This document shows positions 26,344 through 35,572 of a DNA stretch of 64,000 nucleotides, piece after piece. The notes under the pieces are model-generated. The model was not told where the DNA came from, did no database searches, and worked only from the letters and a program-made list of their open reading frames with translations. This DNA is from JAPOVO01 sp965218195. Its GTDB lineage: Bacteria; Chloroflexota; UBA11872; VXNJ01. Every line of letters begins with the position of its first letter. Positions within the stretch are counted from its first letter, which is position 1. The DNA lies in contig OZ244593.1 in the NCBI GenBank assembly GCA_965218195.1, positions 1,302,001 through 1,366,000 of the forward strand, written 5' to 3'. The position numbers and the translations under genes are program-made.

Positions 26344-29148
26344 CTACTGATCGGGCTTGACACTGCCCACGTCCTCGTGGACCTGATACGAGACCTGACC
26401 GGTCTCGGAGACTACGATCCGCAGTACCGGAATATAGACGACGGCCCGCCATTGATTCGGCTTGTATTCATGCCGCAGACGTACGGCCAGCGTGTATATG
26501 CCCGGACCTGATTCCGCCTCCGACGCCTGGGCGGCCGTCAACGCGCCGCCGCTGTCTCGAACCGCCAGGCTGGGCGCGAGGAAATCGAGCTCGTATGCAC
26601 GCGAGGTCGTTGCCGAACCGGGCCATATCTGACCGGAAAACCACCGGTGGGCCGCCGGAGTGGCGCCGTCGAGGAGGAGCTGCGTTGGGATGCCCCACGG
26701 CGGAGCTTGCGTGGCGATCACTATCCAGTCCTGGCCTGACCACTGGTCAGGCGCGCGGTCGTCGAAGGTCGCGGTGAAGGCGATTCGCCCCCCATCCACC
26801 GTGCGCACGTCCGACAGCCGGACGTCGAACGGAAACAGTTCGGACCAAGGTGGCGGCGGCATGATCGGATCGACGGTCCCGTCGAGCGCGTAGACGGCGG
26901 TCTCGTCGTTCCACCAAACCGGCCGCCGCAGGGCGGGAGGGAACATCCAGGGGACGAACTCCGCCGGCGCGATCACGACGTCAGGCATACGGTCGCCAAG
27001 CGGCTCGGCCGGCCAGGGCGTCCGTAAATTCAGCCTCCACGGCTCTATGACGCCGAGCAGCCGGGTATGGGACAAAGCCCACGCCGTGCGGCTCAAGGGC
27101 CTCGTGTCGAATTCTTCCGGTCGAACTAGAAATACTGTTGCGGACGCGGGAACGGCCTGCCGCAAGGCTTCGTAAGAAGCCGGCGCGGGCGGCGGGTCGA
27201 GCGTGAAGAACTCCGGGAGCACACGGTAGAGGCTTTCGGAGCCGTCGCGGACGAGGAGCTCGAACAGATTGGGATCATTGAGCCGCGCGGCCGCCTCGTC
27301 GGGCAAGCCCTCCACCCACGCGTCGGGCGCGTGAACGTATTCGAAGCCCAGCCGCCGGACGGCCGCCGGCTCGAGAAAGCGGGCGACATCCCGATATGCG
27401 GGACCTCTCTCTGCGGAAACGTGGAGGAGCCCGGCAAATCCGTACGCGTTAGGGCGACCCGTGGCGAACGTCATTGAGTCCGGGTGGGGGGAGAACACGC
27501 GCGCTTCAACCGCCGTATTGTTGCGAATGTAGTCCGCGATACGGTCGGATGGGATGGATTCGAGTACGAACCGCTCACCGGGAGCCTGCTGGGCATTTGC
27601 AAGCTCGACCCCGTTACCGATCGCTAGGCCCACGTTGCGGACGGGCGCCATAGCTGTCGGCCAGGTGACGAGAGCGATGACCGCGGCTCCGGCGGCATAG
27701 CGCCAGCGCGCGGGCCGCAGGCCGGCGAGGCGGACGCCGAGCGCGAGCAGCAACGCAAGCAGCGCGAAGTTGCGCGCATGGCCTTCGATACGAACGATGT
27801 CCCTTGGCTTAGGCTCGTAATTGAGCAGCAGCATGGCCAGCAGAAGTACGCCGGCGCCCACCGCCAGCGCCAGCACCAGGCGGTCGCGCCGGGCCAGCAG
27901 CGCTGCAATGCCGGCAACGGCCAGCGGGCCAAGGCCAAATATGCCGACGCCGCCCGGCAGCCGGTCGAGCGTGCCGAGCAGCCGCCAGCCCTCGAAGTAT
28001 TCGTTGCCCCCGATTGACATGCCGGATGGCACGGAGCCGCCCAGGAGAAAAGTAGAGAAGCTGCCGGCGAGCAGCAGCAGCGCGGCGAGCGCAAGCCCCG
28101 AGGCCGGGCGGATAGTGTCGCTCCGCTGCATGGACCCGGCTCGTCTGGACCGTATGAGGTGAATCGCTTCCAGGCCCGCCCACAGTAGTAACACTATCGG
28201 GGCGAGCGAGGACGAAGTGAGACCGAGAAACCCGACGAGCGCGGCGAGCGTCATCACCGAGAGCCACGAGCGGCGACCGGCGCGAGCGGCGTGCGTGAGC
28301 ACCACGAACGCTAATGCGTACGACAGCGTGAATGTGGGCTTCCAGATGTTTGGCAATGCCTCGAGATGCGAAGCGTAGGGCAGCTCCACCGAGGGCCAGT
28401 AGATATCCATCAGCGCGGCGCGGAGCCCGGCGGCCGGGACTCCTGCCGGGACAATAACCTCCAGGATGCTGTCCGGATCGGCGAACCTAAGGGTCCAGGC
28501 GCCGATCGTTAGCAGGAGCGGGGCGGCTATCAGAACTGCGGACCCGGAGGCACGCCGCAGGATCGCCGTGGCCACGACCAGGACGAGGCATATCCAGGCA
28601 TAAGCGCCCAGCAGCTCCTCGAGGAATGCCAGATCGGGACCGGACGGCGGCGCCAGCAACCCGGTCAACAGATTGACGCCGTAGTGGTAGGGGGCGTGCG
28701 TGCCCGGATTCCAGGGGAACTCGGGGGGAAACCCGCCCTCGCGGATCGATGCGGACAATCCAACGCGGATGTACGTATTGGGTATCCCCAACATCTGGCG
28801 GCTGGCGAGCGCGAGCCAGAAGAGCGCCACAGCCGCCAGGGCGAACCCCGCCGCAACGCGCAGTCGCGGTCGAAGCGGCTTCGGGGCGCGCCAGATCAGG
28901 ACGGCGGCCAGCGCCAGTACGAACACCCATCCGGCGACCGCTCCGGCACGTCCCGGGACCGCGTACATCACGAGGTTTACGACGACTCCCCAGATCGCCG
29001 GCCCGACGACGAGGCCTTGCGCCAGCGCGATACGGTCGTCAGTCTCTCGCAGCGCGGCGCGGACGACGACGTAGCCGACGCCAGCAAGCGCGACGAACTC
29101 TGCGAGCAGGAACAGCAGCCCCGGGACTACCGACGGATCAACTGTCAT
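26344..29148 (-). CDS. Family A paralogue 4, large membrane protein
   Basis: I place the start at ATG 29148 (MTVDPSVVPGLLF), not 26 codons upstream, because all paralogues begin there; the product is then 934 residues. It has the family A membrane half with IREGGFPPEFPWNPG and PYHYG, GRPNAYGFAGLLH in place of the usual GRPNASGFAGLVH, and a C-terminal domain that is the most diverged of the four. Its first eight residues are the same as those of the leader peptides. It is the first gene of the second cassette and keeps the conserved 5' block just upstream. Confidence 0.75.
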   Translation of the reverse strand: MTVDPSVVPGLLFLLAEFVALAGVGYVVVRAALRETDDRIALAQGLVVGPAIWGVVVNLVMYAVPGRAGAVAGWVFVLALAAVLIWRAPKPLRPRLRVAAGFALAAVALFWLALASRQMLGIPNTYIRVGLSASIREGGFPPEFPWNPGTHAPYHYGVNLLTGLLAPPSGPDLAFLEELLGAYAWICLVLVVATAILRRASGSAVLIAAPLLLTIGAWTLRFADPDSILEVIVPAGVPAAGLRAALMDIYWPSVELPYASHLEALPNIWKPTFTLSYALAFVVLTHAARAGRRSWLSVMTLAALVGFLGLTSSSLAPIVLLLWAGLEAIHLIRSRRAGSMQRSDTIRPASGLALAALLLLAGSFSTFLLGGSVPSGMSIGGNEYFEGWRLLGTLDRLPGGVGIFGLGPLAVAGIAALLARRDRLVLALAVGAGVLLLAMLLLNYEPKPRDIVRIEGHARNFALLALLLALGVRLAGLRPARWRYAAGAAVIALVTWPTAMAPVRNVGLAIGNGVELANAQQAPGERFVLESIPSDRIADYIRNNTAVEARVFSPHPDSMTFATGRPNAYGFAGLLHVSAERGPAYRDVARFLEPAAVRRLGFEYVHAPDAWVEGLPDEAAARLNDPNLFELLVRDGSESLYRVLPEFFTLDPPPAPASYEALRQAVPASATVFLVRPEEFDTRPLSRTAWALSHTRLLGVIEPWRLNLRTPWPAEPLGDRMPDVVIAPAEFVPWMFPPALRRPVWWNDETAVYALDGTVDPIMPPPPWSELFPFDVRLSDVRTVDGGRIAFTATFDDRAPDQWSGQDWIVIATQAPPWGIPTQLLLDGATPAAHRWFSGQIWPGSATTSRAYELDFLAPSLAVRDSGGALTAAQASEAESGPGIYTLAVRLRHEYKPNQWRAVVYIPVLRIVVSETGQVSYQVHEDVGSVKPDQ

Positions 29149-29221
29149 CGACCCGGCCTCCTGGCCGGCGCACACGTCAAAGAGCGATGTTATCGCAAGC
29201 GGTTTCGCTCGAATCAGGCAG
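29149..29221 (-). promoter_or_regulatory. Conserved 5' block, copy 3 of 3
   Basis: This is the 5' block in front of an intact family A gene. It shares 'cgacccggcctcctggccgg', 'gagcgatgttatcgcaagcg' and 'cgaatcaggca' with the blocks in front of the two leader peptides, which supports the view that those leaders are family A remnants with their own 5' regions. Confidence 0.5.
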
Positions 29222-29301
29222 GGCAAGCATCATTGCCGCGTCCTCACTGGCGTCCTGGTTCAGCTTGACCAGGGTTTGCAATCAGCCGCCGGTCCCTCGG
29301 T

Positions 29302-29420
29302 TTTACGCATTCGCCGGGAAGACTAATCTTCTTGCTGGTCGTGGATTTCCTGTGAGGAGTTTTTCGGTGGGTGTAAGCAATATGGTAGTCAGTTTCGAGC
29401 AGGACGCCGGACTCAGTTAG
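29302..29420 (+). pseudogene. Truncated 5' copy of the D-2-hydroxyacid dehydrogenase gene
   Basis: Bases 29302-29420 match 30495-30612 at roughly three in four positions, including the untranslated 'ggactaatct'-like stretch and the first codons. The copy reads MVVSFEQDAGLS and stops, against TVVVGFEQDAGLVE in the intact gene. It is a degenerate copy of the promoter and first ~15 codons. The rest of the gap 29222-29537 shows nothing I recognise. Confidence 0.7.
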
Positions 29421-29537
29421 GTATTGGCTTACATATAGGATCTCAAGGTACGACGTATACGAATAGCGCCACGTCCACCACACCCCAAGCCCGCGGCGCC
29501 CCTGTAAAAGATCGCCAGACACACACGCGCCAGTGAC

Positions 29538-30517
29538 GTGTTGCTGAACGCCGCGAAATCCCCGGTGCTGCCTGGAGCGCTAATCGCAGGCGCACTTGGG
29601 GCGCTCTATTGGCTGAGCGCCGCCACACGAGTCGGCGGGGGCGACTGGGGTGAGTTTCAGACCTTTGGCTATCTGGGCGGTATTGCATACCCTCCCGGCT
29701 ATCCCCTGCTTGTGGGCAGCATCTACCTTGCGACGCGAGTGGGCTGGTTTGTCGAGCCGGCGCACGCGACGAACGTCTTGAACGCTACATACGCGGTGGC
29801 CGCCGGCGTTGCGCTCTTCTATAGTGGATGGGCGCTGACGCGCTCGCGCGCGGCGGCCTTTCTGGCCACCGTCGTGTTCGCCACCGGATACAGCATTTGG
29901 GCACATGCAGCCCAGGCAGACTTTGTCAGTCTCCAGACACTCATGGTGCTCGCCCTCGTCGCCGCGCTTGCCGCCTACGATGAGCGACCGACGGCCGCAC
30001 GCCTGATGATGATCGCGTTTGCAACGGACCTTTCACTCACGAACCATGGCATTAGCATCTTCATGCTGCCCGCCACGGCCGCATACGTGGCAAGCCGACG
30101 TTTCGCCGGAATTGCCCGGCCGAGAATGCTAATCGGGGTCTCGCAGTCGCGGCGGTGCTCGGCCTTACCCCATGGCTCTACGTCCTGCGCGGGCTGATCG
30201 TCCTTGTGCCAGTGAAGCGGCCCGAAAACATCGAGCGGCTCGACGGCGGCGATCTGGCGTATCTCGTCATCGGAAAGCCGCTTGCGATGATTGGCGAAAC
30301 AGATGCCGTGACCTCGCCTATCCGGGATAGCTGGCTGACCTTCCTGGCCGAATGGCCCACATTCGCTCACGATGTCCTTCGCGAGTACGGCTGGGTGTGG
30401 CTCGCGCCCTCAGTGCTGGGATGGCTGATTCTGGCGCGTCAGCGCTCGCGCCTCGCCGCCTGGATCGCGTGGACGGGGCTGTCCACCGGACTTTGCGCAT
30501 TCCGCCGGGGGGACTAA
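29538..30517 (+). pseudogene. DUF2723-type membrane glycosyltransferase, frameshifted and truncated
   Basis: Frame 1 (29538-30197) encodes an N-terminus typical of DUF2723 proteins: GALGALYWLSAATRVGGGDW, then FGYLGGIAYPPGYPL and HAAQADFVSLQTLMV. The frame changes between about 30125 and 30155. The second frame continues with LAVAAVLGLTPWLYVLRG and runs to a stop at 30517. The product would also be much shorter than the usual DUF2723 length, and its end runs into the duplicated 5' region of the next gene. DUF2723 proteins are GT-C-like O-mannosyltransferase relatives. A sequencing error could explain the shift but not the truncation. Confidence 0.75.
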
Positions 30518-30612
30518 TCTCTTTGTTCGTCGTGGACTACCTGGGAGGCGTTTTCGGTGGCTTTAAGAACTGTGGTGGTTGGTTTTGAGCAGGACGCCGG
30601 GCTTGTTGAGCG
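30495..30612 (+). repeat. Direct repeat partner of 29302-29420
   Basis: This stretch covers the end of the broken DUF2723 gene, the ribosome site and the first ~18 codons of the D-2-hydroxyacid dehydrogenase. It is the intact partner of the degenerate copy at 29302-29420. The DUF2723 fragment lies exactly between the two copies. Confidence 0.65.
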
Positions 30613-31519
30613 AATAAAGGCTGTCTTGCGCGATGGCGACGCGGAGGTGATCGTCGCGGGTACTGACGAAGAGCTCGAGTCGATAGTGGACAAGGCCGAC
30701 GTCCTGTTTGGAGGAGTCCTCCGTCCGGACCTGGTTGAGAAAGCCGCCCGCCTGAAATGGTTTCAGACCAACTCGGCGGGCGTGGAAAACGTCGCCTCGC
30801 CGGAGCTGGCCGGTTCGGGAATCACCGTTACGAACATGAGCGGCGCTCACGCCACGCAGATTTCCGAGCACGCGCTGGCGATGATGCTCGCCTTTGCCCG
30901 CGACCTGCCGCGGGCCGTTCGGGCTCAGGACCGCCGTAATTGGCTTGGATTCGACATAAACACGTTTGAGCTCGATGGCAGCGTGCTTGTGATCGCGGGT
31001 TTGGGAGATCTTGGAGGCGCGCTGGCCGACAAGGCCAAGGCGCTTGGTATGACGGTCCTGGCAACCAAGATGCGAGTCACCACAAAACCCGTAAGCGTGG
31101 ACGAGGTATACGGTCCGGAAGGCCTCGACAGCATTATCGGTCGAGCGGATTTCGTGGCGGACACGCTGCCGCTAACGCCCCACACCCGCCACACGTTTGG
31201 GATTGATCAATTCCGCCTGATGAAGCCCTCGGCCTATTTCTTCAACGTGGGGCGCGGCGGAACGGTCAATCAGGACGATCTGATCGCCGCCCTCGAGTCG
31301 GGCGAAATCGCGGGCGCGGGCCTCGACGTTACCGAGCCGGAGCCGCTGCCGGCGGAGTCGCCGCTCTGGGACATGCCCAACGTGATACTTACGTACCACT
31401 CGTCCGGCACTTCGCCGAACGTTATGGAGCGTCATTATCAGATTTTCCTCGACAACCTCGAGAGGTTTGAGCATGGCCGGCCGCTGGCGAACGTGGTCGA
31501 CGTGCGCGCGGGATACTGA
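30557..31519 (+). CDS. D-2-hydroxyacid dehydrogenase (NAD-dependent)
   Basis: The 320-residue product starts at GTG 30557. It has the family signatures: GLGDLGGALADKAKALGM in the NAD-binding Rossmann core, LPLTPHTRHTFG, NVGRGGTVNQDDL with the catalytic Arg region, DVTEPEPLP with the Glu, and a His in TYHSSGTSP. Enzymes of this type reduce 2-keto acids or oxidise D-2-hydroxy acids. The substrate cannot be read from sequence. Its promoter and first codons are duplicated upstream at 29302-29420, with a broken DUF2723 gene in between. Confidence 0.88.
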   Translation: MALRTVVVGFEQDAGLVERIKAVLRDGDAEVIVAGTDEELESIVDKADVLFGGVLRPDLVEKAARLKWFQTNSAGVENVASPELAGSGITVTNMSGAHATQISEHALAMMLAFARDLPRAVRAQDRRNWLGFDINTFELDGSVLVIAGLGDLGGALADKAKALGMTVLATKMRVTTKPVSVDEVYGPEGLDSIIGRADFVADTLPLTPHTRHTFGIDQFRLMKPSAYFFNVGRGGTVNQDDLIAALESGEIAGAGLDVTEPEPLPAESPLWDMPNVILTYHSSGTSPNVMERHYQIFLDNLERFEHGRPLANVVDVRAGY

Positions 31520-31643
31520 GCTTTCGAAGCGGCGCAATTAAAGACTCGCACGCGGCGCTTCGCATACGCCGCGCGCACTGGTTGACGCACGCGATCTTGC
31601 TATCGATTCCGGCAGCAGTCACACGCCGCCCCGGCTGATTGCG

Positions 31644-32861
31644 GTGAGCGAGTCGAGGCCGGCGGATACCCGGCCATACGCGGCTCCGGGTTCGCGCCGC
31701 CGGATCGGATTCGTCCTCGGGGTTGTGTGTTTCTGGGGGTCTCTGTACGTCTACATACCAACGCTGGCAGTGTTCGCCGGGTCTATCGGGGCGTCGCTGA
31801 GCGTAATAGGTTTTATCGTCGCGGCATACGGATTCGTTCAGTTCCTGCTGCGGATCCCGGTGGGCTACCTGTCCGACCGCACGGGCAGGCGGGTCCCGTT
31901 CATCATCGCCGGACTGGCCGCCACTGCGATCGGCGATGCCGGGATGGCTTTGCTGTCAACTCCGTGGATGCTCGTATTCTGGCGGGGCGTTCACGGAATC
32001 GGCGCGGCCTCGTTCGTTCCGCTGTCGGTCTATTTCGCGGCGTTCTTCAAACCCGAGAACGCTACGCGCGCCACGGCCCTTATGGTCGCGTTGACATCGG
32101 GGACCCAGGTGTTCGTCAGCCTGCTCGGCGGAAAGCTGGCCGACACGTTTGGCGTAACTTCCACATTCTGGGCGGGGGCCGTCTTCGCCGCCGCCGGAAT
32201 CATTGCGATGGCCTCGGCAGGCGAGCGCCGGATGCCGGCGCATCGCCCGATGTCGCTTCGCCGTTTCGGAAGAGTGATGACCGTCCGGCGGCTGCTGATC
32301 GTTTCCGGCCTGGCGGCGATCAATCAGTATCTGACTTTCGCTCTGACGATGGGATTCGTTCCCGTCCTTGCCGATCGGTTGGGGGCGTCGAGCACTGACC
32401 TCGGAATCCTGACGACTCTCGGATTCCTCTCGTACGCCGTTGCGTCCGTGATCGCCGCGGCGGCCGCCGCGCGCATTGGCGAGCGCAATCTTGTGGTCGC
32501 GGGATCGGTTGTCGCGGCCCTGGCGGCTCTCGCGTTGCCGCTGGTCAGCACGGTATTTCAAGTCTATGCGCTTCAGGTTGTCGGCGGGCTGGGAAAAGGA
32601 GTTGTGTTTCCGATATTGATGGGCTTGGCGATCAAGTCGGCGCCGGAAAGAGAGCGGGCGAGCGCGATGGGCGTTTTTCAGGCTGTGTACGCGATAGGCA
32701 TGTTCGCGGGGCCGGCCACCGCCGGCGCCGTCGCCGAAGCAATAGGATTATCGGGTCTGTTCGTGTTTGTGGGATTTCTCGCGCTGGGGGGCGCTGGGGT
32801 TGCCGCGGTGGCGCTGAACGACCGCGCGGCTTCGCCAGTGGGCGGCCCGGCGGGCCTGTAG
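31644..32861 (+). CDS. MFS transporter
   Basis: The 405-residue product starts at GTG 31644 and has about twelve membrane segments. The loop after the second segment reads GYLSDRTGRRVPF, the classic major facilitator motif A. The C-terminal half has GLGKGVVFPILMGLAIKSAPERERASAMG, typical of drug or metabolite exporters of this superfamily. The substrate is unknown. The 124-bp gap before it contains a 7-bp GC hairpin near 31551-31573 with no T-run. Confidence 0.88.
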   Translation: MSESRPADTRPYAAPGSRRRIGFVLGVVCFWGSLYVYIPTLAVFAGSIGASLSVIGFIVAAYGFVQFLLRIPVGYLSDRTGRRVPFIIAGLAATAIGDAGMALLSTPWMLVFWRGVHGIGAASFVPLSVYFAAFFKPENATRATALMVALTSGTQVFVSLLGGKLADTFGVTSTFWAGAVFAAAGIIAMASAGERRMPAHRPMSLRRFGRVMTVRRLLIVSGLAAINQYLTFALTMGFVPVLADRLGASSTDLGILTTLGFLSYAVASVIAAAAAARIGERNLVVAGSVVAALAALALPLVSTVFQVYALQVVGGLGKGVVFPILMGLAIKSAPERERASAMGVFQAVYAIGMFAGPATAGAVAEAIGLSGLFVFVGFLALGGAGVAAVALNDRAASPVGGPAGL

Positions 32862-33061
32862 GGCTGTCTCTGGCAGGGTTCCGGCAACCGCGTTCGCGGG
32901 ATGACGTTGGCGCGACTTTTGTAGCGACACAATACTCTAATTTGCGGCCGTTGTAGGCATCCCAGCGTGTAATGTTGCGGTATACGTCGAAATAAATTGG
33001 ACGCTGGTTTCACTCGCGTGGTACAGTTTGCGCCCCAAATTCGCGGCCACGGGAGGCATTT

Positions 33062-33535
33062 GTGGCGAGGCGGAAACTGGCTAAGCGGTCGTTCGCGGAC
33101 ATCGACCGGGGACCGCTTGGCGGCGCCATCTTTGAGGCGCGCAAGCGGCGGGAGGCAACTCAAGCCCAGCTTGCGGCGTCGATTGAACGGGACCGTCCGT
33201 GGTTGAGCGACGTGGAAACCGGCAAGGTTACTCACGTTCCCGACGAAGACCTTGCAAATCTTGCCGCGTTTCTCCGCCTGAACGTGGCCTCGCTGAAGGC
33301 CGCCCGCGACAGCGCAAACTCTAAATCCGGTCCACCCCGACCAGCGCCGCCGCCTGTCAATCTGTTCACGCGGTTGTGTCTGGAGTGCGGCTACCGCGGC
33401 GAGGCCGACGCCCGCTACTGCGCGATCTGCGGGAGCGAATTGCCGCCGAGCGTCGCGTGCTCCCACTGCGGCCGAATGTGCCCTGTTGGCACGAACTACT
33501 GTGGCGGCTGCGGGAAGGCCTTGAACCCTGCCTGA
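33062..33535 (+). CDS. XRE-type HTH protein with C-terminal double zinc ribbon
   Basis: The 157-residue product begins at GTG 33062 after a strong GGGAGG. Residues ~20-75 form a Cro/XRE helix-turn-helix (IFEARKRREATQAQLAASIERDRPWLSDVETGK). The C-terminal 50 residues carry four CxxC pairs (CLEC, CAIC, CSHC, CGGC), a double zinc ribbon. It is probably a DNA-binding regulator whose zinc part binds nucleic acid or protein. Neighbours give no clear target. The 200-bp AT-richer region upstream probably holds its promoter. Confidence 0.8.
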   Translation: MARRKLAKRSFADIDRGPLGGAIFEARKRREATQAQLAASIERDRPWLSDVETGKVTHVPDEDLANLAAFLRLNVASLKAARDSANSKSGPPRPAPPPVNLFTRLCLECGYRGEADARYCAICGSELPPSVACSHCGRMCPVGTNYCGGCGKALNPA

Positions 33536-33605
33536 CTATCGAACCCGCCCGGAGGCGGGCTCCGATTTAGCCTGAGAGCCATTCCGCACCGTTAGAATTC
33601 GGCCT

Positions 33606-34335
33606 ATGAGGACTATCGTCAGATACGCCATAAGGGCCGCGGTGATCGTATTGCTGACCGGTATTTGGTTTCTTTTGGATACGCGTGCTGTCCATGCTTG
33701 TTCATGCCTCGCACCCCCTCCCCCGGCAGAGGCATTGGCTAAGTCTATGGGAGTCTTCGCCGGTGAGGTCGTCTCCAGGCGCTTGCTCTATGACGCTAAC
33801 GCACCGTTATGGAAACTCAGGGACGATCCGTCGAGGTTCGCAATCGAGTATGAATTCAAGGTAAGCGCAGTGTGGAAAGGGCCATCCCACGAGACGCCCT
33901 TCATCGTCGGGGGAGGCGGTCCTTGCAAGAGTGTATTCGCCGAAGGCGAGAGATACCTTGTCTACTCCAGAGACGGTGTGAGCAGCTATTTTTGCAGCCG
34001 AACGACGCATTTCTCTCGTGCGCAAGAAGACTTTGATGTGCTAGGGCAAGGCCGGGTGCCTGTGCTTGGGACGAGGGGGCATAGGCCACATATACCTTGG
34101 TTCTATGGACACGAGGCAAAAAGAAGCTTCAAGTGTCGAGGCGGCAGTGCAGGAAGTTGAGGAGCTCGAGAAGAGTCGGGCATCTGAGCTAGAGTCCAGT
34201 GCCGATGCGTGGCCGATCTTTGGTGGGTGTGGATTGTCGCCCGATTCACGCGCCGCCTGGCTGAGTGTGCCAGTGCTGGGGGTGATCGTCAGCCTGGTTT
34301 GGCTTGGTATGAGGCGGCTGCGCCGTTCCCGTTAG
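33606..34335 (+). pseudogene. Secreted TIMP/NTR-like protein, apparently frameshifted
   Basis: Frame 1 from ATG 33606 encodes an export signal (about residues 10-31) and then CSC, the start of the NTR/TIMP-like fold (CSCLAPPPPAEALAKSMGVFAGEV, here quoted in parts: CSCLAPPPP and GVFAGEVV). Further cysteines follow in GGPCKSVF and SYFCSRTT. After VLGQGRVPVLG (about 34070) the frame gives poor sequence and stops at 34160. The other frame from about 34066 gives a plausible end: a Glu-rich stalk (AVQEVEELEKSR), a membrane segment (WLSVPVLGVIVSLVWLGM) and a basic tail. One gene with a frameshift near 34070 fits best. The end overlaps the nadA stop by 4 bp. Confidence 0.6.
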
Positions 34336-35399
34336 CGAATCTCCAGCATTCTGTCGATCGAGCGCCGCGCCCGTAATCGCACGTCTTCGGGAACGTGGAT
34401 TTGATACCGGTTCTCCCGCAGCGAGGCGAGGACCTGCTCGAGGGTGATTTCGTTCATGTGCGGGCAGCGTACCGAGCATAGCCGCAGCATTTCCTTGTCT
34501 CGCGCCTCGGCCGCGATGTTGTCGCCCATGCTGCATTCGGTGAGCAGCAGGTAGCGGTCGGCCTCAGCCTCGGTTACGTACCGCGTCATCGCCGAGGTCG
34601 AGCCGGAGAAGTCGGCGGCGTCGACGACTTCGGGGCTGCATTCCGGGTGCGCCAGAACGACGACGTCCGGGAACTGCTCGCGAACGGCCCGAATATCCTC
34701 AACGGTGAACTTCTCGTGGACCTCGCAGCGGCCTTCCCAGCCCACGATCTCGTACTCCAGGCCCTCCGACGCGCTCTCCGAAACCCGATCGGCGGGAATG
34801 GGCTTGTCGCTTGGGAACACGATGCGCTTGCCGGTTTCGCGGGCGACGTTGCGGGCCAGGTATTCATCCGGCAGGAAAATGACGACTTCCGAATCCAGCG
34901 ACTCGACCACTTGCCGGGCGTTGCTGGAAGTGCAGCACACGTCAATCTCGGCCTTCACGTCGGCGTAGGTGTTTATGTAGGCAACGATGGGGACGCCCGG
35001 ATAGCGGCGTCTCAGCTCGCGCACGTCCGCCGCGGTGATCGACGCGGCGAGTGAGCATCCCGCCCTCTCGGCGGGCAGGAGGACGGTCCGGTCAGGATTC
35101 AGGATTTTGGCGGTTTCGGCCATGAAGCGGACGCCGCAGAAGACGATAGGGTCCGCTTCCGTAGTGGCGGCAATCCGGCTGAGCTCAAGCGAGTCGCCGG
35201 TGTAGTCGCAGACAGAGTGATAGAGGGCAGGCTCCATGTAGTTGTGACCCAGGATCACGGCGCCGCGCTCGGCCTTCAGTTGGTTTATGTGGAACGCGAG
35301 CTCGGCTTTGTAGGCAAGCTCGAAATCGGGGACTATCCCCTCGAGCTTGTCTTTAAGAAGGTGATACGTAGACTCGACGGTCGGAGCGGTTACTACCAT
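34332..35399 (-). CDS. nadA: Quinolinate synthase A
   Basis: The 355-residue product is NadA, which condenses iminoaspartate with dihydroxyacetone phosphate to quinolinate in NAD synthesis, using a 4Fe-4S cluster. Signatures are ILGHNYMEPALYHSVCDYTGDS, FCGVRFMAETAKILNP, AGCSLAASI, HPECSPEV and CSVRCPHMNEI. The expected cluster cysteines are present in AGC, PEC and VRCPHM. It lies 173 bp downstream of an NrtR-like regulator on the same strand, with a 25-bp palindrome between, so it is probably controlled by NAD status. Confidence 0.96.
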   Translation of the reverse strand: MVVTAPTVESTYHLLKDKLEGIVPDFELAYKAELAFHINQLKAERGAVILGHNYMEPALYHSVCDYTGDSLELSRIAATTEADPIVFCGVRFMAETAKILNPDRTVLLPAERAGCSLAASITAADVRELRRRYPGVPIVAYINTYADVKAEIDVCCTSSNARQVVESLDSEVVIFLPDEYLARNVARETGKRIVFPSDKPIPADRVSESASEGLEYEIVGWEGRCEVHEKFTVEDIRAVREQFPDVVVLAHPECSPEVVDAADFSGSTSAMTRYVTEAEADRYLLLTECSMGDNIAAEARDKEMLRLCSVRCPHMNEITLEQVLASLRENRYQIHVPEDVRLRARRSIDRMLEIR

Positions 35400-35506
35400 G
35401 CCGCCCGCCGCCTAACCTGCTCCAAGATTGCTTCCGGGAAGGCTCGCATAGCCACCACTTGGACCACCCCCGCCTGCGCCCGAAGAACGGCGCCGGCACC
35501 TTTGCT

Positions 35507-35531
35507 ACTTAACGTCAAAATGACTTTAAGT
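35507..35531. promoter_or_regulatory. Palindromic operator candidate for the NrtR-like regulator
   Basis: Between nrtR and nadA lies a 25-bp palindrome: an 11-bp arm ACTTAACGTCA, spacer AAA, and an 11-bp arm TGACTTTAAGT that pairs with only one mismatch. NrtR sites known from other bacteria are palindromes with a GTCA...TGAC core, which this has. It sits 108 bp before the nadA start and 41 bp after the nrtR stop, in a short AT-rich patch. Confidence 0.6.
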
Positions 35532-35572
35532 TACTCACCCTATAGCTTACCACAATCACAGGTCAATCGGGA

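Noticed and set aside
32678..33466. A 262-codon minus-strand frame over the MFS and HTH genes
   Set aside because: It spans two real + strand genes and the spacer between, with no protein signature.
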